DNA of 10,428 nucleotides from Saccoglossus kowalevskii (GCF_000003605.2 NW_003130859.1:229553-239980), one strand, 5' to 3'. Shown: positions 1 through 8,546, counted from the stretch's first letter. Program-made: numbers and translations. Notes: a model not told the origin generated them from the sequence alone.

Positions 1-180
1 TTTAGCTGAAATTAATTTTCACTGAAAAGACATTTTGGGTGTTTTGTATGGAATTTTTTTTTTGATTTTTGACAACTTGAATGTAAAATATAGGAAAAAA
101 AAGGTATATTCGCTGGATTTAATTTTCATTGAATCATTCCTTCAGCGAATAATAGCGAAAATTAATTCCAAGTGAAAATA
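1..180. repeat. Diverged inverted and direct repeats, AT-rich
   Basis: The stretch carries three related segments of about 25 bp. One starts near 4 and one near 109 in the same direction; the third (153-176) is inverted relative to the one at 109. All share a core like ATTAATTTTC or its complement. TTCGCTG (109-115) also pairs with CAGCGAA (143-149). Motifs of this kind, with GCGAAAATTAATTCC, recur in invertebrate intergenic DNA, so an old dispersed repeat is likely. No coding potential is visible. Confidence 0.45.
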
Positions 181-1296
181 ATGTATTTTACAGTAATGGG
201 AACATGTACTCCCACCATATCTGTTCTATTAGTATTGCATTTGTTTATGTAAATGACAGGTGATTCATATAGTTAAAACAAGTTTTATTTGAATGACTCT
301 GTGTACAAAAATTTTTATTCGTTTAATACTTCATAGACCTATTATATAGCAAACTAAGTGGTAATACATGTATATAATGTGCTTCAAATAGAATAAATAC
401 ATTAGCCTCTCACTTCCTATAAGTCTGTAACGAGTTTAAGTGCACATGCCAAAAAATAGGGGACAATTTTGAATAGCTCTTACAAGTTATTGTAATATTT
501 ATGGCAGCCTGTGACATAAAATAAGTGTAAACCATCAACCACCAGCCGGATTGGTTCAATGTTTATTTGTTTGTAATATGTACTAGTTAATTTTTGGTAT
601 TGATCATACTTTTTATATATTTTGTTTAACTTAATTGCTGGATTGTGTTGATACCTCTTAAAAACTCACAAGCTATTATAGTCTGTATATAAGTCTGGTC
701 TATTCAGCTTGTACCAGCACTATAAATTAGTAAGTGTAATACAAATGTACAAATAGTGTATGTTTATGTAGTTCATTTGTGTGGGGGTACGGGGGATTAT
801 GTGAATATTGTTAATTCTGTTTCCTGGCGGCCCCTTGTTTTTAAAAATAAACTGATCGAACAATATGATTACTGATTACAAAATCTATTGTTCGTATAAA
901 AAGCTTGAATAAACTTTTTGTCAAGCTGGTCAGGTCGTATCGTGTAAAAGTTGTGCAATGAAGCATTTAGCCACTTATTAATTAAAATAGCCCTTGAATT
1001 GATATGAAAAGCCCTGCTTATCAGAACAGTTTAACATTTTGTAAGCCAGAATCTATCTCCATACTATATACATACTTTATAATAGACTGGATGCATCTTT
1101 TGCTACAGCAGCAGATGCGCCCGAGTTTGCAAGGATGTGAAAGCCATATGGCCGAGGGTAGTAAAACTTGTATCCGGTCCAAAAGGTTTTATCGTATGCC
1201 TTATAGGTGTAATTGCAATGTTACCATGATATGACCTTAAATACACGACGTAATTTAAAATGACACGTTTCGTATCAATTTGTGAAAACCGGGAAC
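181..1296. other. Non-coding AT-rich region, no gene recognised
   Basis: No exon with convincing splice borders and no recognisable protein is seen on either strand. The short open frames at 1004-1234 (plus) and 1103-1378 (minus) overlap each other, have no recognisable domain and look like chance. The region contains AATAAA polyadenylation-like hexamers (846-851 and near 909) next to two hairpins, so it could include the 3' end of an upstream transcript, but no upstream exon supports that. Confidence 0.5.
857..927. repeat. Two consecutive inverted repeats
   Basis: CGAACAATA at 857-865 is perfectly complementary to TATTGTTCG at 886-894 (9-bp arms, 20-nt spacer). It is followed at once by AGCTTGA (902-908) and TCAAGCT (921-927), 7-bp arms with a 12-nt spacer. 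AATAAA hexamers lie beside and between them. They could be RNA hairpins at a transcript end or relics of a small mobile element; the sequence alone does not decide. Confidence 0.5.
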
Positions 1297-1314
1297 GCTG
1301 GGCTGGGCTGGGCT
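1297..1314 (+). repeat. Short CTGGG microsatellite
   Basis: About three tandem copies of CTGGG make a short G-rich patch in otherwise AT-rich DNA. It lies roughly 50 bp before the start of the 150-bp repeat array. Confidence 0.6.
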
Positions 1315-1362
1315 TGGCGTGGCGTGATACTGGATGATTTGTTAACATTAAAATGATTGATT

Positions 1363-2415
1363 TGTATCTGGTCGTCAAACAAGTACTTGTCTATATTGAG
1401 AGATATTGCTCTGGAACAGCATTCAAAATCAACCATTTTGAATACATGTATATATATAACATGATGTATAACGAATATATAAAATTTAAATATAATAAGT
1501 CAAAGCATTTAAGAGATATGGCTCGAGAAGCCCAATCATTAAAACAAAATGGCCGCCAGTCAGTCATTTTGAATCCGATCTGAAAAATAAATGATGTGCA
1601 TCAGGAAACTGTAATGTCTAATATATGTACCAAGTTTGAACGAAATCCACCCATAAATGCCATAAATGCTTGATATTTGATGATTGTTTGGCACAAAAAG
1701 GCCACCATTTGGCCATTTTGAATAGGATCGTCAAACCAATACATTTGTTTTTCTATGACATGATGTATAATGGATATTTAAAATTTGAACATAATCAGTG
1801 AAAGCCAGTCAGAAATATGGCACGATAACCACATTCATTAATACAAAATGGCCGCCAGTCGGCCATTTTGAATCTTATCTGAAAAACAAAATTATTTGCA
1901 TCAAGGTCTCATAATGTCTAATGTATATACCAAGTTTGAACAAAATCCATCTGTAAACAGCCAAGAAATGGTTGGTTTTTAGGATTTTTTAGCACAAAAA
2001 TAGACGCCATTCGGCCATCTTGGATCAGATGGTAAAACAAAATGATGTGCATCAAGGTCCTACAATGTCTAATGTATATACCAAGTTTGAACAAACTCCA
2101 TCTGTAAACAGCCAAGAAATGGTTGGTTTTTAGGATTTTTTAGCACAAAAATAGCCGCCATTCGGCCATCTTGGATCAGATGGTAAAACAAAATGATGTG
2201 CATCAAGGTCCTACAATGTCTAATGTATATACCAAGTTTGAACAAAATCCATCCGTAAACAGCCGAGAAATGCTTGATTTTGATGATTTTTAGCGCAAAA
2301 ATGGCCGCCATTCGGCCATCTTGAATCAGATCGTGAAACAAATTGACGTGCATATGTATACTATCATGTATGACGTATGTGTGAAGTTTGATTGTGATTG
2401 ATTGATCCAGGCATT
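1363..2415. repeat. Tandem array of seven ~150-bp units (two subtypes)
   Basis: A TTTGAAC-like anchor recurs at 1485, 1635, 1784, 1935, 2086, 2237 and 2387, so the period is 149-151 bp throughout. Two subtypes can be told apart. Type A has CCAAGTTTGAAC followed by a segment ending near GGTTGG. Type B has AAATTTGAAC or AAATTTAAAT followed by AGTCAGAAATATGG or a variant. The order is B-A-B-A-A-A-B, so the left half is built of 300-bp dimers. The units anchored at 1935 and 2086 are nearly identical over 151 bp, which points to a recent duplication. Most units carry a GGCCGCCATTCGGCC-like inverted repeat. The minus-strand open frames here (1918-2115, 2069-2353) are read-through of the repeat, not genes. 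Confidence 0.9.
1844..1870. repeat. Perfect 11-bp inverted repeat within a 150-bp unit
   Basis: CAAAATGGCCG (1844-1854) is followed by a 5-nt spacer CCAGT and by the exact complement CGGCCATTTTG (1860-1870). The same place in other units holds decayed versions, for example a 7-bp arm pair ATGGCCG/CGGCCAT near 2300-2320 and a broken one near 1549-1575. Confidence 0.85.
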
Positions 2416-2429
2416 TCTAAGATACAGGT

Positions 2430-2470
2430 CCGGACGCATGCACAGACGCACGCACGCACGGACACACGGA
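2430..2470 (+). repeat. CG-rich ACGC/ACGG-type microsatellite
   Basis: A run of imperfect CGGACGCA, CACAGACG, CACGCACG and GACACACGG words follows the last 150-bp unit directly. The preceding segment (GCATTTCTAAGATACAGGTC) resembles the junction commonly seen in mollusc repeats before an ACGG run. Overlapping open frames on both strands here (2364-2591 and 2398-2619) are products of this simple repeat. Confidence 0.8.
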
Positions 2471-2613
2471 GGTCAAAACATAATGTAACTGAGAACGAAA
2501 TGGAGAAGCAGTGTTCTGCATTTTTGTTCAGGGTAGAAGTTTCATTACGCCACTTTCTAAATTTTAGCATTTTAGCCAAATACCGATGCAAAATACTGAC
2601 ATTTTGCTCAAGT

Positions 2614-2697
2614 GGTTGATACCGTCAACCAAATTCTGATGTATACATCATTTTTTTTTCGATTGCTCACTTTATTTTTCATGAGAAAAAAGTGAGC
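2614..2697. repeat. Cluster of three hairpins/palindromes
   Basis: GGTTGA (2614-2619) pairs with TCAACC (2625-2630) around a 5-nt loop. TGATGTATACATCA (2637-2650) is a perfect 14-bp palindrome. GCTCACTT (2665-2672) pairs with AAGTGAGC (2690-2697), and the stem can extend inward through a T-rich arm and an A-rich arm. A poly-T run (2651-2659) lies between the second and third. Such hairpins occur at the 3' ends of Helitron-like elements. Confidence 0.7.
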
Positions 2698-3317
2698 GGT
2701 AAGGGTTTATGAATAACTATTTTACTACTGACATTATAAAGCTCAAAAAGCGTTCAAGCTATAACTATTATTAATTCGTAACGAAAACGGGCTTGTGTAA
2801 TTCATAATGTCGAAAACGAATAATGTCTGAAAATCTACTTAGCATTTTGGCTGTCAGGAGAGGGACAGAGGTCTGAAATCACATCCGACCCGGAAAATTC
2901 CCTTTTTGCAAATTATAACGCAATACGACGACTGATTTTTTTTTGCTGTATAAGCACCCCGAACATTCAAGTTTATCGATGCGTATAAATAATCAGACTT
3001 ACTCTACATGCTAAGCAGCTGCCACAAAAAAAGCTTAAGTCTTAAACGTTTAGTGCAAGTCAGTTTGAATACTGGAAAATACTCTATTCGAAGTTCGACT
3101 TTCTTTACAAGTGCCATCCAGTGGTTTATTTTAATGATCGATAAAGACAGCATTATATTTTGTTTTTGATTCTCTCCAACGATTTTATTTGTATTTCTAA
3201 ATGCACATTACAGTTTTTTAATCATTAATACTTTGTTCACGTAATTTCAAGATTAATATGTCAATAATACAGGACAAATATATAATTCACAGTATTTCTG
3301 TATCAAGAATTTTTCAG
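2698..3317. other. Non-coding stretch before the first ankyrin exon
   Basis: No repeat or exon is recognised. The first ankyrin exon needs an upstream exon contributing two bases of a split codon. The short frame beginning ATGTCTGAAAATC near 2824 runs 16 codons to a possible donor GAG|GTCTGA, but that donor leaves phase 0 and does not match, so it is not called. The start of the gene is probably upstream or outside the window. The pyrimidine tract just before 3316 serves as the acceptor of the next exon. Confidence 0.4.
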
Positions 3318-3393
3318 AGCTGCTCAGAAGGGAGATTGTGAGACTTTACAGATTTGGATTGATAAAGGCCATGATGTCAATACATAATATTTA
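3318..3393 (+). pseudogene. Ankyrin-repeat exon interrupted by an in-frame stop
   Basis: After a TTTTTCAG acceptor (AG at 3316-3317) the frame reads AAQKGDCETL, then a short linker and DKGHDVNT. This matches the two helices and the G-x-DVN loop of an ankyrin repeat, especially a first repeat. The codon after DVNT is TAA (3385-3387), followed by Tyr and Leu. A donor at 3394 (GTATCT) gives exactly the four residues expected between DVN and the next repeat's F-S-W-T-A. A stronger donor GTGAGT at 3403 keeps phase 0 but adds three residues; both include the stop. The first base completes a codon begun in an unseen upstream exon. Ankyrin repeats mediate protein-protein binding. The stop is one substitution away from several sense codons, so recent decay, a null allele, a sequencing error or a skipped or alternative terminal exon are all possible. 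Confidence 0.7.
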
Positions 3394-4342
3394 GTATCTG
3401 GGGTGAGTTCACATTATATAATTCGGCATTATGCGTGGAATTGAAAGTAAAAAAAAACAAACATATTTCATAGCGTCGTAGAGATATCGCTTGGAATTCG
3501 ACAAAAGCGAAAATACTATGTGATGAAGTTACGATGAAGTAAGGGTATTGAAACACAACAGTCCTCTGTCAAAGGTAAGCCTTTCGTCTTTAGGCTATGA
3601 AAAAGCAAAATTCGAGTTCAAAATCAAATTGTTCGATTTTTACAATAGACGTTCGGTACGCGTCCTGCACGCAATACGCGAGATCTCGCAGTTGAATGGA
3701 AAACCACTTATTAGAAACCGGGCCTGACATGGTCATACTTTCATTTGTAATTGATTGTGAAGAAAAATGAGAGATTAAGGGGAATGAAATTTGCGTAGTC
3801 ATATTATGAAAAAAACTCATCATGGAATATCTTTAATATGAATATAATAATGAACACCTAAAACCCAAATTATATAAGTTGAGATAAAATAAAATCCAAT
3901 TCCAAATATTAGTCTTTTTATATTTGTATTGATATTATACATATATTAGCAAAAATTAGAAATAAAATACTTTAAAACACTACAATTACGTAAACCTTTG
4001 TCAGTATAGTTTACTCGATTGTATATGTTTCCCTCATAGATGATTTGTTTGGCTTATCATAGAAGCTGTTCTCCTTTGTCGAATTTACATTCAGCGGGGT
4101 ACATACAAGTTTACCATTCTCTCTGGCTCTTTGACAATTTAAACAGCATTGTACAAATACGACAATATAAATGTTGGTGGTAGTTGGCGATTGAATAAGT
4201 GTTCTGCTAATGATAGACAAATACATAATATTTGCTGTTGTTCTAAAAATATTTCAATTTTACAACGGCTATATTGTTTCTTTCCTTGTCAATCTACACG
4301 TAAATTTCACGCGAATTGACTTTCTTATTCACTGTTTTGCAG
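3394..4342 (+). other. Intron between ankyrin exons 1 and 2
   Basis: About 950 bp of AT-rich DNA. It holds a local CpG-rich patch with a 12-bp palindrome (3648-3689) and an imperfect inverted repeat CAAATAT/ATATTTG at 3903-3926. The minus-strand open frames at 3590-3823 and 4011-4226 have no recognisable domain and are not called as genes. The intron ends in TTTTGCAG, a good acceptor. Confidence 0.6.
3648..3689. other. CpG-dense patch with 12-bp palindrome
   Basis: Eight CpG dinucleotides lie within 42 bp in an otherwise CpG-poor intron. The patch ends with GCGAGATCTCGC (3678-3689), a perfect 12-bp palindrome. No function is recognised; it may be a fragment of an inserted repeat or a binding site. 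Confidence 0.6.
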
Positions 4343-4441
4343 TTTTCTTGGACTGCATTGATTAGGGCTGCAGCGTACAATCATGGTCCGGTAGTTGAAC
4401 GTTTACTTTCACGTGGTACTGATGTCAACCAGGAAAAATTG
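4343..4441 (+). CDS. Ankyrin-repeat exon (one full 33-residue repeat)
   Basis: This exon is exactly 99 bp, phase 0 at both ends, between TTTTGCAG and a consensus donor GTGAGT at 4442. It encodes one complete 33-residue ankyrin repeat unit. F-S-W-TALIRAA forms the first turn and helix, and VVERLLSRGTDVN the second helix and loop, ending in QEKL. Position 4-5 of the unit is T-A and the G-x-DVN loop is intact, as in the family consensus. One repeat per exon in phase 0 is a known organisation of ankyrin-repeat genes. The product would be a binding scaffold; partner and cell location cannot be read from this fragment. It is joined downstream to the exon at 5130 with exact consensus spacing (DVNQEKL then NQKTALH). 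Confidence 0.88.
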
Positions 4442-5129
4442 GTGAGTGCAATGGGGCGTTAAAGTGATTTTGTACAGTGGTGATCAATGTATTTTAATGA
4501 CTGATGATTAACATAACAATCATATGATGTACAATGATATTTGATATCCGTCACATTCAATATTATAAAATGGATATAATCTTCTTATCTTTTGGCGATT
4601 ATTTGCTGCCAAAGTTAATTTAATTAACACTGTACATGAGACACAAACAAAACACAACATATACACAGACAAGTCAGTGATTTGAATGACATATGGATCC
4701 CAAAGCTGGCAGCCACGAAGTGATGTCAGGTGTTCCGAAAAGGGTGAGCACATCCTGCTCCACATGTGACACCGCCATATATCTATTTAGAAATAACAAT
4801 TATATCAATCAACATCCAAATCTTATGTCATGTGCAAACCAAAATAAGGTTTCTGTGGCATTTCAAGAATTTACAGAAAACATTACCATCATTCTGATTT
4901 TGTACTTATTTGAAGTGTTGGAAATGTTGGGAATGAGCTGTTCTTATATTTAAAACAGAATGTACATTAACGGTACTCCTGGAAAATACAAGATTGGTCT
5001 CGTCTATTGTTGACGACGCATCTTACACGGTTTCTTCCCTGAAGATTGTTGTCTTCTGTACCGAGTTATACGTTATTATCAAAAAATGAAGCACCTGTCA
5101 ATAATGAAATCATTATATGACTTTTATAG
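4442..5129 (+). other. Intron between ankyrin exons 2 and 3
   Basis: About 690 bp, from GTGAGT to CTTTTATAG. An open frame of 86 codons at 4693-4953 shows no recognisable domain and a composition typical of chance frames in AT-rich DNA. An opposing minus-strand frame (4520-4765) overlaps it and is likewise not supported. Confidence 0.6.
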
Positions 5130-5229
5130 AATCAGAAGACAGCATTGCATGCTGCAGAATATAACAGCTGTGACGCAATAACATTATTATTGAAACATGG
5201 TGCCGATATACACCATCAAAACAAGGTTC
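5130..5229 (+). CDS. Ankyrin-repeat exon (third repeat)
   Basis: The exon follows CTTTTATAG (AG at 5128-5129). It reads NQKTALHAAEYN, then AITLLLKHGADIH and HQNK. This is a textbook ankyrin repeat: TALH motif at the first helix, LLLKHGAD at the second helix and loop. Spacing from the DVN of the previous exon to TALH is exactly that of consecutive repeats. Two donors are possible. GTTCGT at 5226 ends the exon after 32 codons in phase 0. GTAAAA at 5230 is nearer the donor consensus and adds Val plus one base (phase 1). The second is chosen because its leftover C joins CT at the start of the exon at 8383 and keeps the frame open. The exon has no internal stop or frameshift. Confidence 0.85.
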
Positions 5230-8200
5230 GTAAAATGTAATAGTCGTTTATATTCCCAAATTAAGCCATTATATCATATCACCCTTTGATAACACTGTCA
5301 TGCACACTTATGGTGTACTATAACCTTTTCACCACCAGACTTTCTCGCCCAAATTATTCTGTACTGTTTCCTATTTTTCTTCAAAATTTCTGAAAATGAA
5401 TCCTAATTTTTAGTCCTCACTCAAAAATTTGGCTATTTTCCCCCTTTCTTCAGAAGGAAAATGCAGTCTATAAATGATATATTTTGTTAATTTAAATGAA
5501 AAATGGTGAAAAGTTAATTGTTGTTATTAAACCCAACCAAAAGCAGTTCAGGGCGCTACAGAAGGATTCTTTTACAATCTTTTATTGAATTTAAAGAAAT
5601 GTTGGGTATCAGAACACAATATCTTTAGAGGTGCTGAAAGTTTCAGATATTTGAAAATAATCACAAGAGAACAATTATAATAACAGTATAATTAACATTG
5701 AAATGTCGGTAGTAAGAAAAACATCAAATACTTCCCAATAGCCTAAAATGACAGCAAAGCCACATATATTACAAACAAATATCAGAAAAAAATATTCAAA
5801 TTATTTTTTTAATTTCGGGTGAGGTTTTTGAGCATAACTGCCATGCAATATTAAGTGTAAAGTGATATTCTCTGCCAATATGTATTACCTGGTCTGAGAA
5901 AGTAATTTTGACTAATAAAGGAGTAAGGTTTGAAAAAATGAAGAAAGGTATTTAAAATGCGTGGAAATGGTCGAATCTTACATACTGTATATGAACAATA
6001 TGTTTGGTGACTTTTTAGATAATGGAAATCATAGTAAAATAAATGGCCGAATCATTAAACATGATTTTGAGTAAAACAATCATGTATTACAAAAAACAGG
6101 ATACGCAGTTACTTACATCAACTTATAATTTGGAGATATGTGACCTTAAGTGTCAATATTCTACAACACATTACTAACTGGTTTGGGTAACATGAACACA
6201 AATATACTTCGATCAAGTTGTTTGAAAGACGTTTTGAAATAATTATAACTTTCTAAGAACGAACCTGTTAACCAAAATTAACTAAACAAGACAGTAAATT
6301 AAGCCATATTCAATTTCGGGGATGGACATTTATAAACTCTAATTTGAACATAAAGTATATGAGTAGTGTAGTATATTGTGCATGTTTAAACAATAAAATA
6401 AGATACAATAGTCAGACATTATGGGAAATATGATGCATTGTGGTTTAAAAAACTTGATGGAAAACTAAAATAAAAATAAAAAAAAATATTTAAATCACAT
6501 CCTCTTGACATCAATGAGTTGGTTTGCCTATTATCTCACAGGCCTTTCATAACCAGCATCTTCCCTTCTTCACGGTTTCACAAAATTGAATAGGGGGTTC
6601 GAATACAAGAATAATATATTTGACGTGAAACGTGCATTTTTATTTCTTAAAAAGAATAAGAGTGAATTCTTTGGTATCTTAGAGCTCTGTTACAGACATT
6701 TTATATTCTCAGTTTTAAATTAAATTTGCTTACTTTGTGTTACGTTGTTAAGTTATTTCACATAGCCTATTTTACAATTTACCCTTCAGAAGATTGTGAC
6801 AAAATATAGTTATTAAGTAACAACTGAAAATTATAACTTCAAATTGTATTTAGGGTTCATTTCCCGAAATATTTAAGAATATGACAAATGTGCAGAAAAA
6901 TATTGGTGAAAAAGTCTGTTGCAGAAAATAATGGCCTATTACAAACTCACACTGAAACTAATAGATTTAACACTTGAACATCTGAATCAATGACTGACCA
7001 CCTTTTGTATCCAAAATTGGTATGAACTACCATGACAAAGCTGGAGTATTTGTACACTCCATTCTCACTACTTCTGGGAAAGTGGTCTATTCATAACTGA
7101 TTAAACATATAGCGCGACATCATTTTGAACATTCTTGCACCAATTTATTAAGCGTCAAATACAAATATGATTAACATTTTCTCGAGACCACAGAAATGAA
7201 CATCCCACTCCTAGTGATAGTTTGTTAATTTTTATATTATGTTTGGCATCACCATCAGAGCGACCTTTGTACTGCTCTGTCAAATAATTGAGTATGACAA
7301 ACAAAAAGTTTACAAATTGAAAAGGCCAAAAGACCTCAAGAGACAAATCATGAAGGAGGTAAGTTATTAAATTATTTTGAATGTTAAGCTAAGAATAAAT
7401 AGTATATAAATTGGACCTTATAGTATGCTCATTTGACCACATTAATATCAAGTTATTGGAAACAAATCATTAGAAAAACAGGCATGCTACCATATTGGTA
7501 TAGGCAATATCCATCATAGAAATGAAGCGGGCGTGACCAAGGCCACCAGACCAAACAAGTGAAAAACATATTGCACATTAAAATGACAAATACCCCCATT
7601 ATCCATTGGACCAATAGATTTTATATTTTGATTATAATTTCCATATTGTTGAGAGTTTATTACTGAATGTGTTACTAGCAAACACGGATGTATTCACTAC
7701 AACATGTTTTCACTGCCCTATTGGTCCAAGCCGACCATTGCTACTTGCAGCTATATTTTAATAATATTGTACTCCGTCAAAATATGTAAGTTAATGCAGC
7801 GATCAGTTGAGAATATTTGCAAAACAGTCGTTCACAGTTATTGATTTTCACTTTTCATTTGTTTTGCACTCTTTAGTTGTTAGTTTAATTGAAGACAATA
7901 CGAAATTCTTACATACGTTCAAAACTTAATTCAACCACCAAACCAACCGTTGTGCTTGTGGCAGGCAGAGCTGACTGGATAGGATAGAACAAACGTGAAG
8001 GTACTGAGTCAACAATTCCGCATTGCATATAATAAGACTAGGTCTAACTGTATAACCATAATTTGGACTCGGGATGTCCTCGTAAAAATAACTGTGTTAC
8101 AATCGTGTCATACATATTCAATACACCTAGTTCAATTAAATAAACTATACCCTCGCCTTGAATAATACGATAATATGCACGCTATATTTGGGATTTGATA

Positions 8201-8382
8201 AAGATTAAAATAGAAAAGATTAACATGTCCTTCAACTTGTCATATGGCAATATGACAGATATAACATTGCTTTATTTTTACAATTTATAATGCGGCATGT
8301 TTATGTTGGTCGAGTTTCTAGTGGTCTTTTCACTGCTGCCTGACCTTTCAGATATAATTGACAAATACGTATTTTTTCACAG
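5230..8382 (+). other. Long intron or inter-exon region without recognised exons
   Basis: About 3.15 kb of AT-rich DNA lies between the third ankyrin exon and the exon at 8383. Both strands were scanned by eye for TALH or LLxxGADVN-type codons flanked by splice sites and none was found. Visible items are a 12-bp inverted repeat (7606-7617 with 7718-7729) and scattered A- and T-rich runs. A 63-codon minus-strand frame at 7155-7346 has no recognisable domain. A cryptic exon could be missed by eye. Confidence 0.55.
7606..7729. repeat. 12-bp inverted repeat, arms 100 bp apart
   Basis: TTGGACCAATAG (7606-7617) is perfectly complementary to CTATTGGTCCAA (7718-7729). The first arm is itself part of a small palindrome, ATTGGACCAAT. 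The layout would suit a tiny foldback or MITE-like element, but no flanking target-site duplication is seen. Confidence 0.55.
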
Positions 8383-8546
8383 CTGAGCTTGTCAGTAGAC
8401 AGATCCTGGAGGCTTGTACAGATATGATGAAAGAAGAAATTATTATAATAAACGAATCCTTTTTAGTTAATTGTCATGATGGCAGTTTTCCTCAAATGAA
8501 CCAATTGAGGGCGATATTATCTACGAGAAGAGATGAATTACTTGAG
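8383..8546 (+). CDS. Exon of unrecognised domain, probably same gene
   Basis: The exon lies between a strong acceptor (ATTTTTTCACAG, AG at 8381-8382) and a donor GTAAAT at 8547. It starts with two bases of a split codon and then has 54 codons, ending in phase 0. The peptide includes LVSRQILEAC near its start, an acidic and Ile-rich middle (MMKEEIIIINESFL), and LRAILSTRRDELLE at its end. It looks helical and charged. FLVNCHDGSF followed by LRAIL distantly recalls an ankyrin capping helix pair, but no family is recognised. Its phase matches the 5230 donor of the third ankyrin exon, giving a Pro codon at the junction. If the donor were not used, translation would continue 24 codons to a TAG at 8619-8621. 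The next exon is outside the window. Confidence 0.6.

Larger units (their letters stand above)
1363..2697 (+). mobile_element. Possible non-autonomous Helentron/pearl-like element
   Basis: The order of parts is a core of tandem ~150-bp units, then an ACGC/ACGG-like microsatellite, then a segment ending in hairpins. This is the architecture known for the pearl elements of oysters and for other non-autonomous Helentron-type elements. No transposase or Rep/helicase coding sequence is seen, so it would depend on proteins made elsewhere. Left and right ends could not be fixed: no target-site duplication or matching terminal sequence was found by eye, and the stated limits are those of the visible repeats. 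It could instead be a plain satellite beside unrelated hairpins. Confidence 0.35.

Noticed and set aside
1918-2353. Minus-strand frames with repeated peptide blocks (FVQTWYIH and similar)
   Set aside because: They translate the 151-bp tandem units, so the peptide repeat is a result of the DNA repeat.
1363-2470. CRISPR array
   Set aside because: The 150-bp units are contiguous with no unique spacers, and the context is animal-like DNA.
2364-2619. Overlapping frames on both strands with Cys/Val/Arg or His/Arg/Thr runs
   Set aside because: They are produced by the ACGC/ACGG microsatellite at 2430-2470 and have no domain.
2824-2871. ATG-started 16-codon segment as a first exon of the ankyrin gene
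   Set aside because: Its only nearby donor leaves phase 0, while the exon at 3318 needs two bases of a split codon; the fit fails.
3590-3823. 77-codon minus-strand frame over the CpG-dense patch
   Set aside because: No domain recognised and no splice or promoter support; the patch itself is reported instead.
4693-4953. 86-codon plus-strand frame beginning MDPKAGS
   Set aside because: It lies in the intron between two ankyrin exons, has no recognisable domain and overlaps an equally long frame on the other strand.
7155-7346. 63-codon minus-strand frame
   Set aside because: No domain, splice signals or neighbouring exon support it; AT-rich chance frame.
8383-8546. Assignment of exon 4 to a death, SAM or other named domain
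   Set aside because: No diagnostic residues for any of these families could be pointed to.
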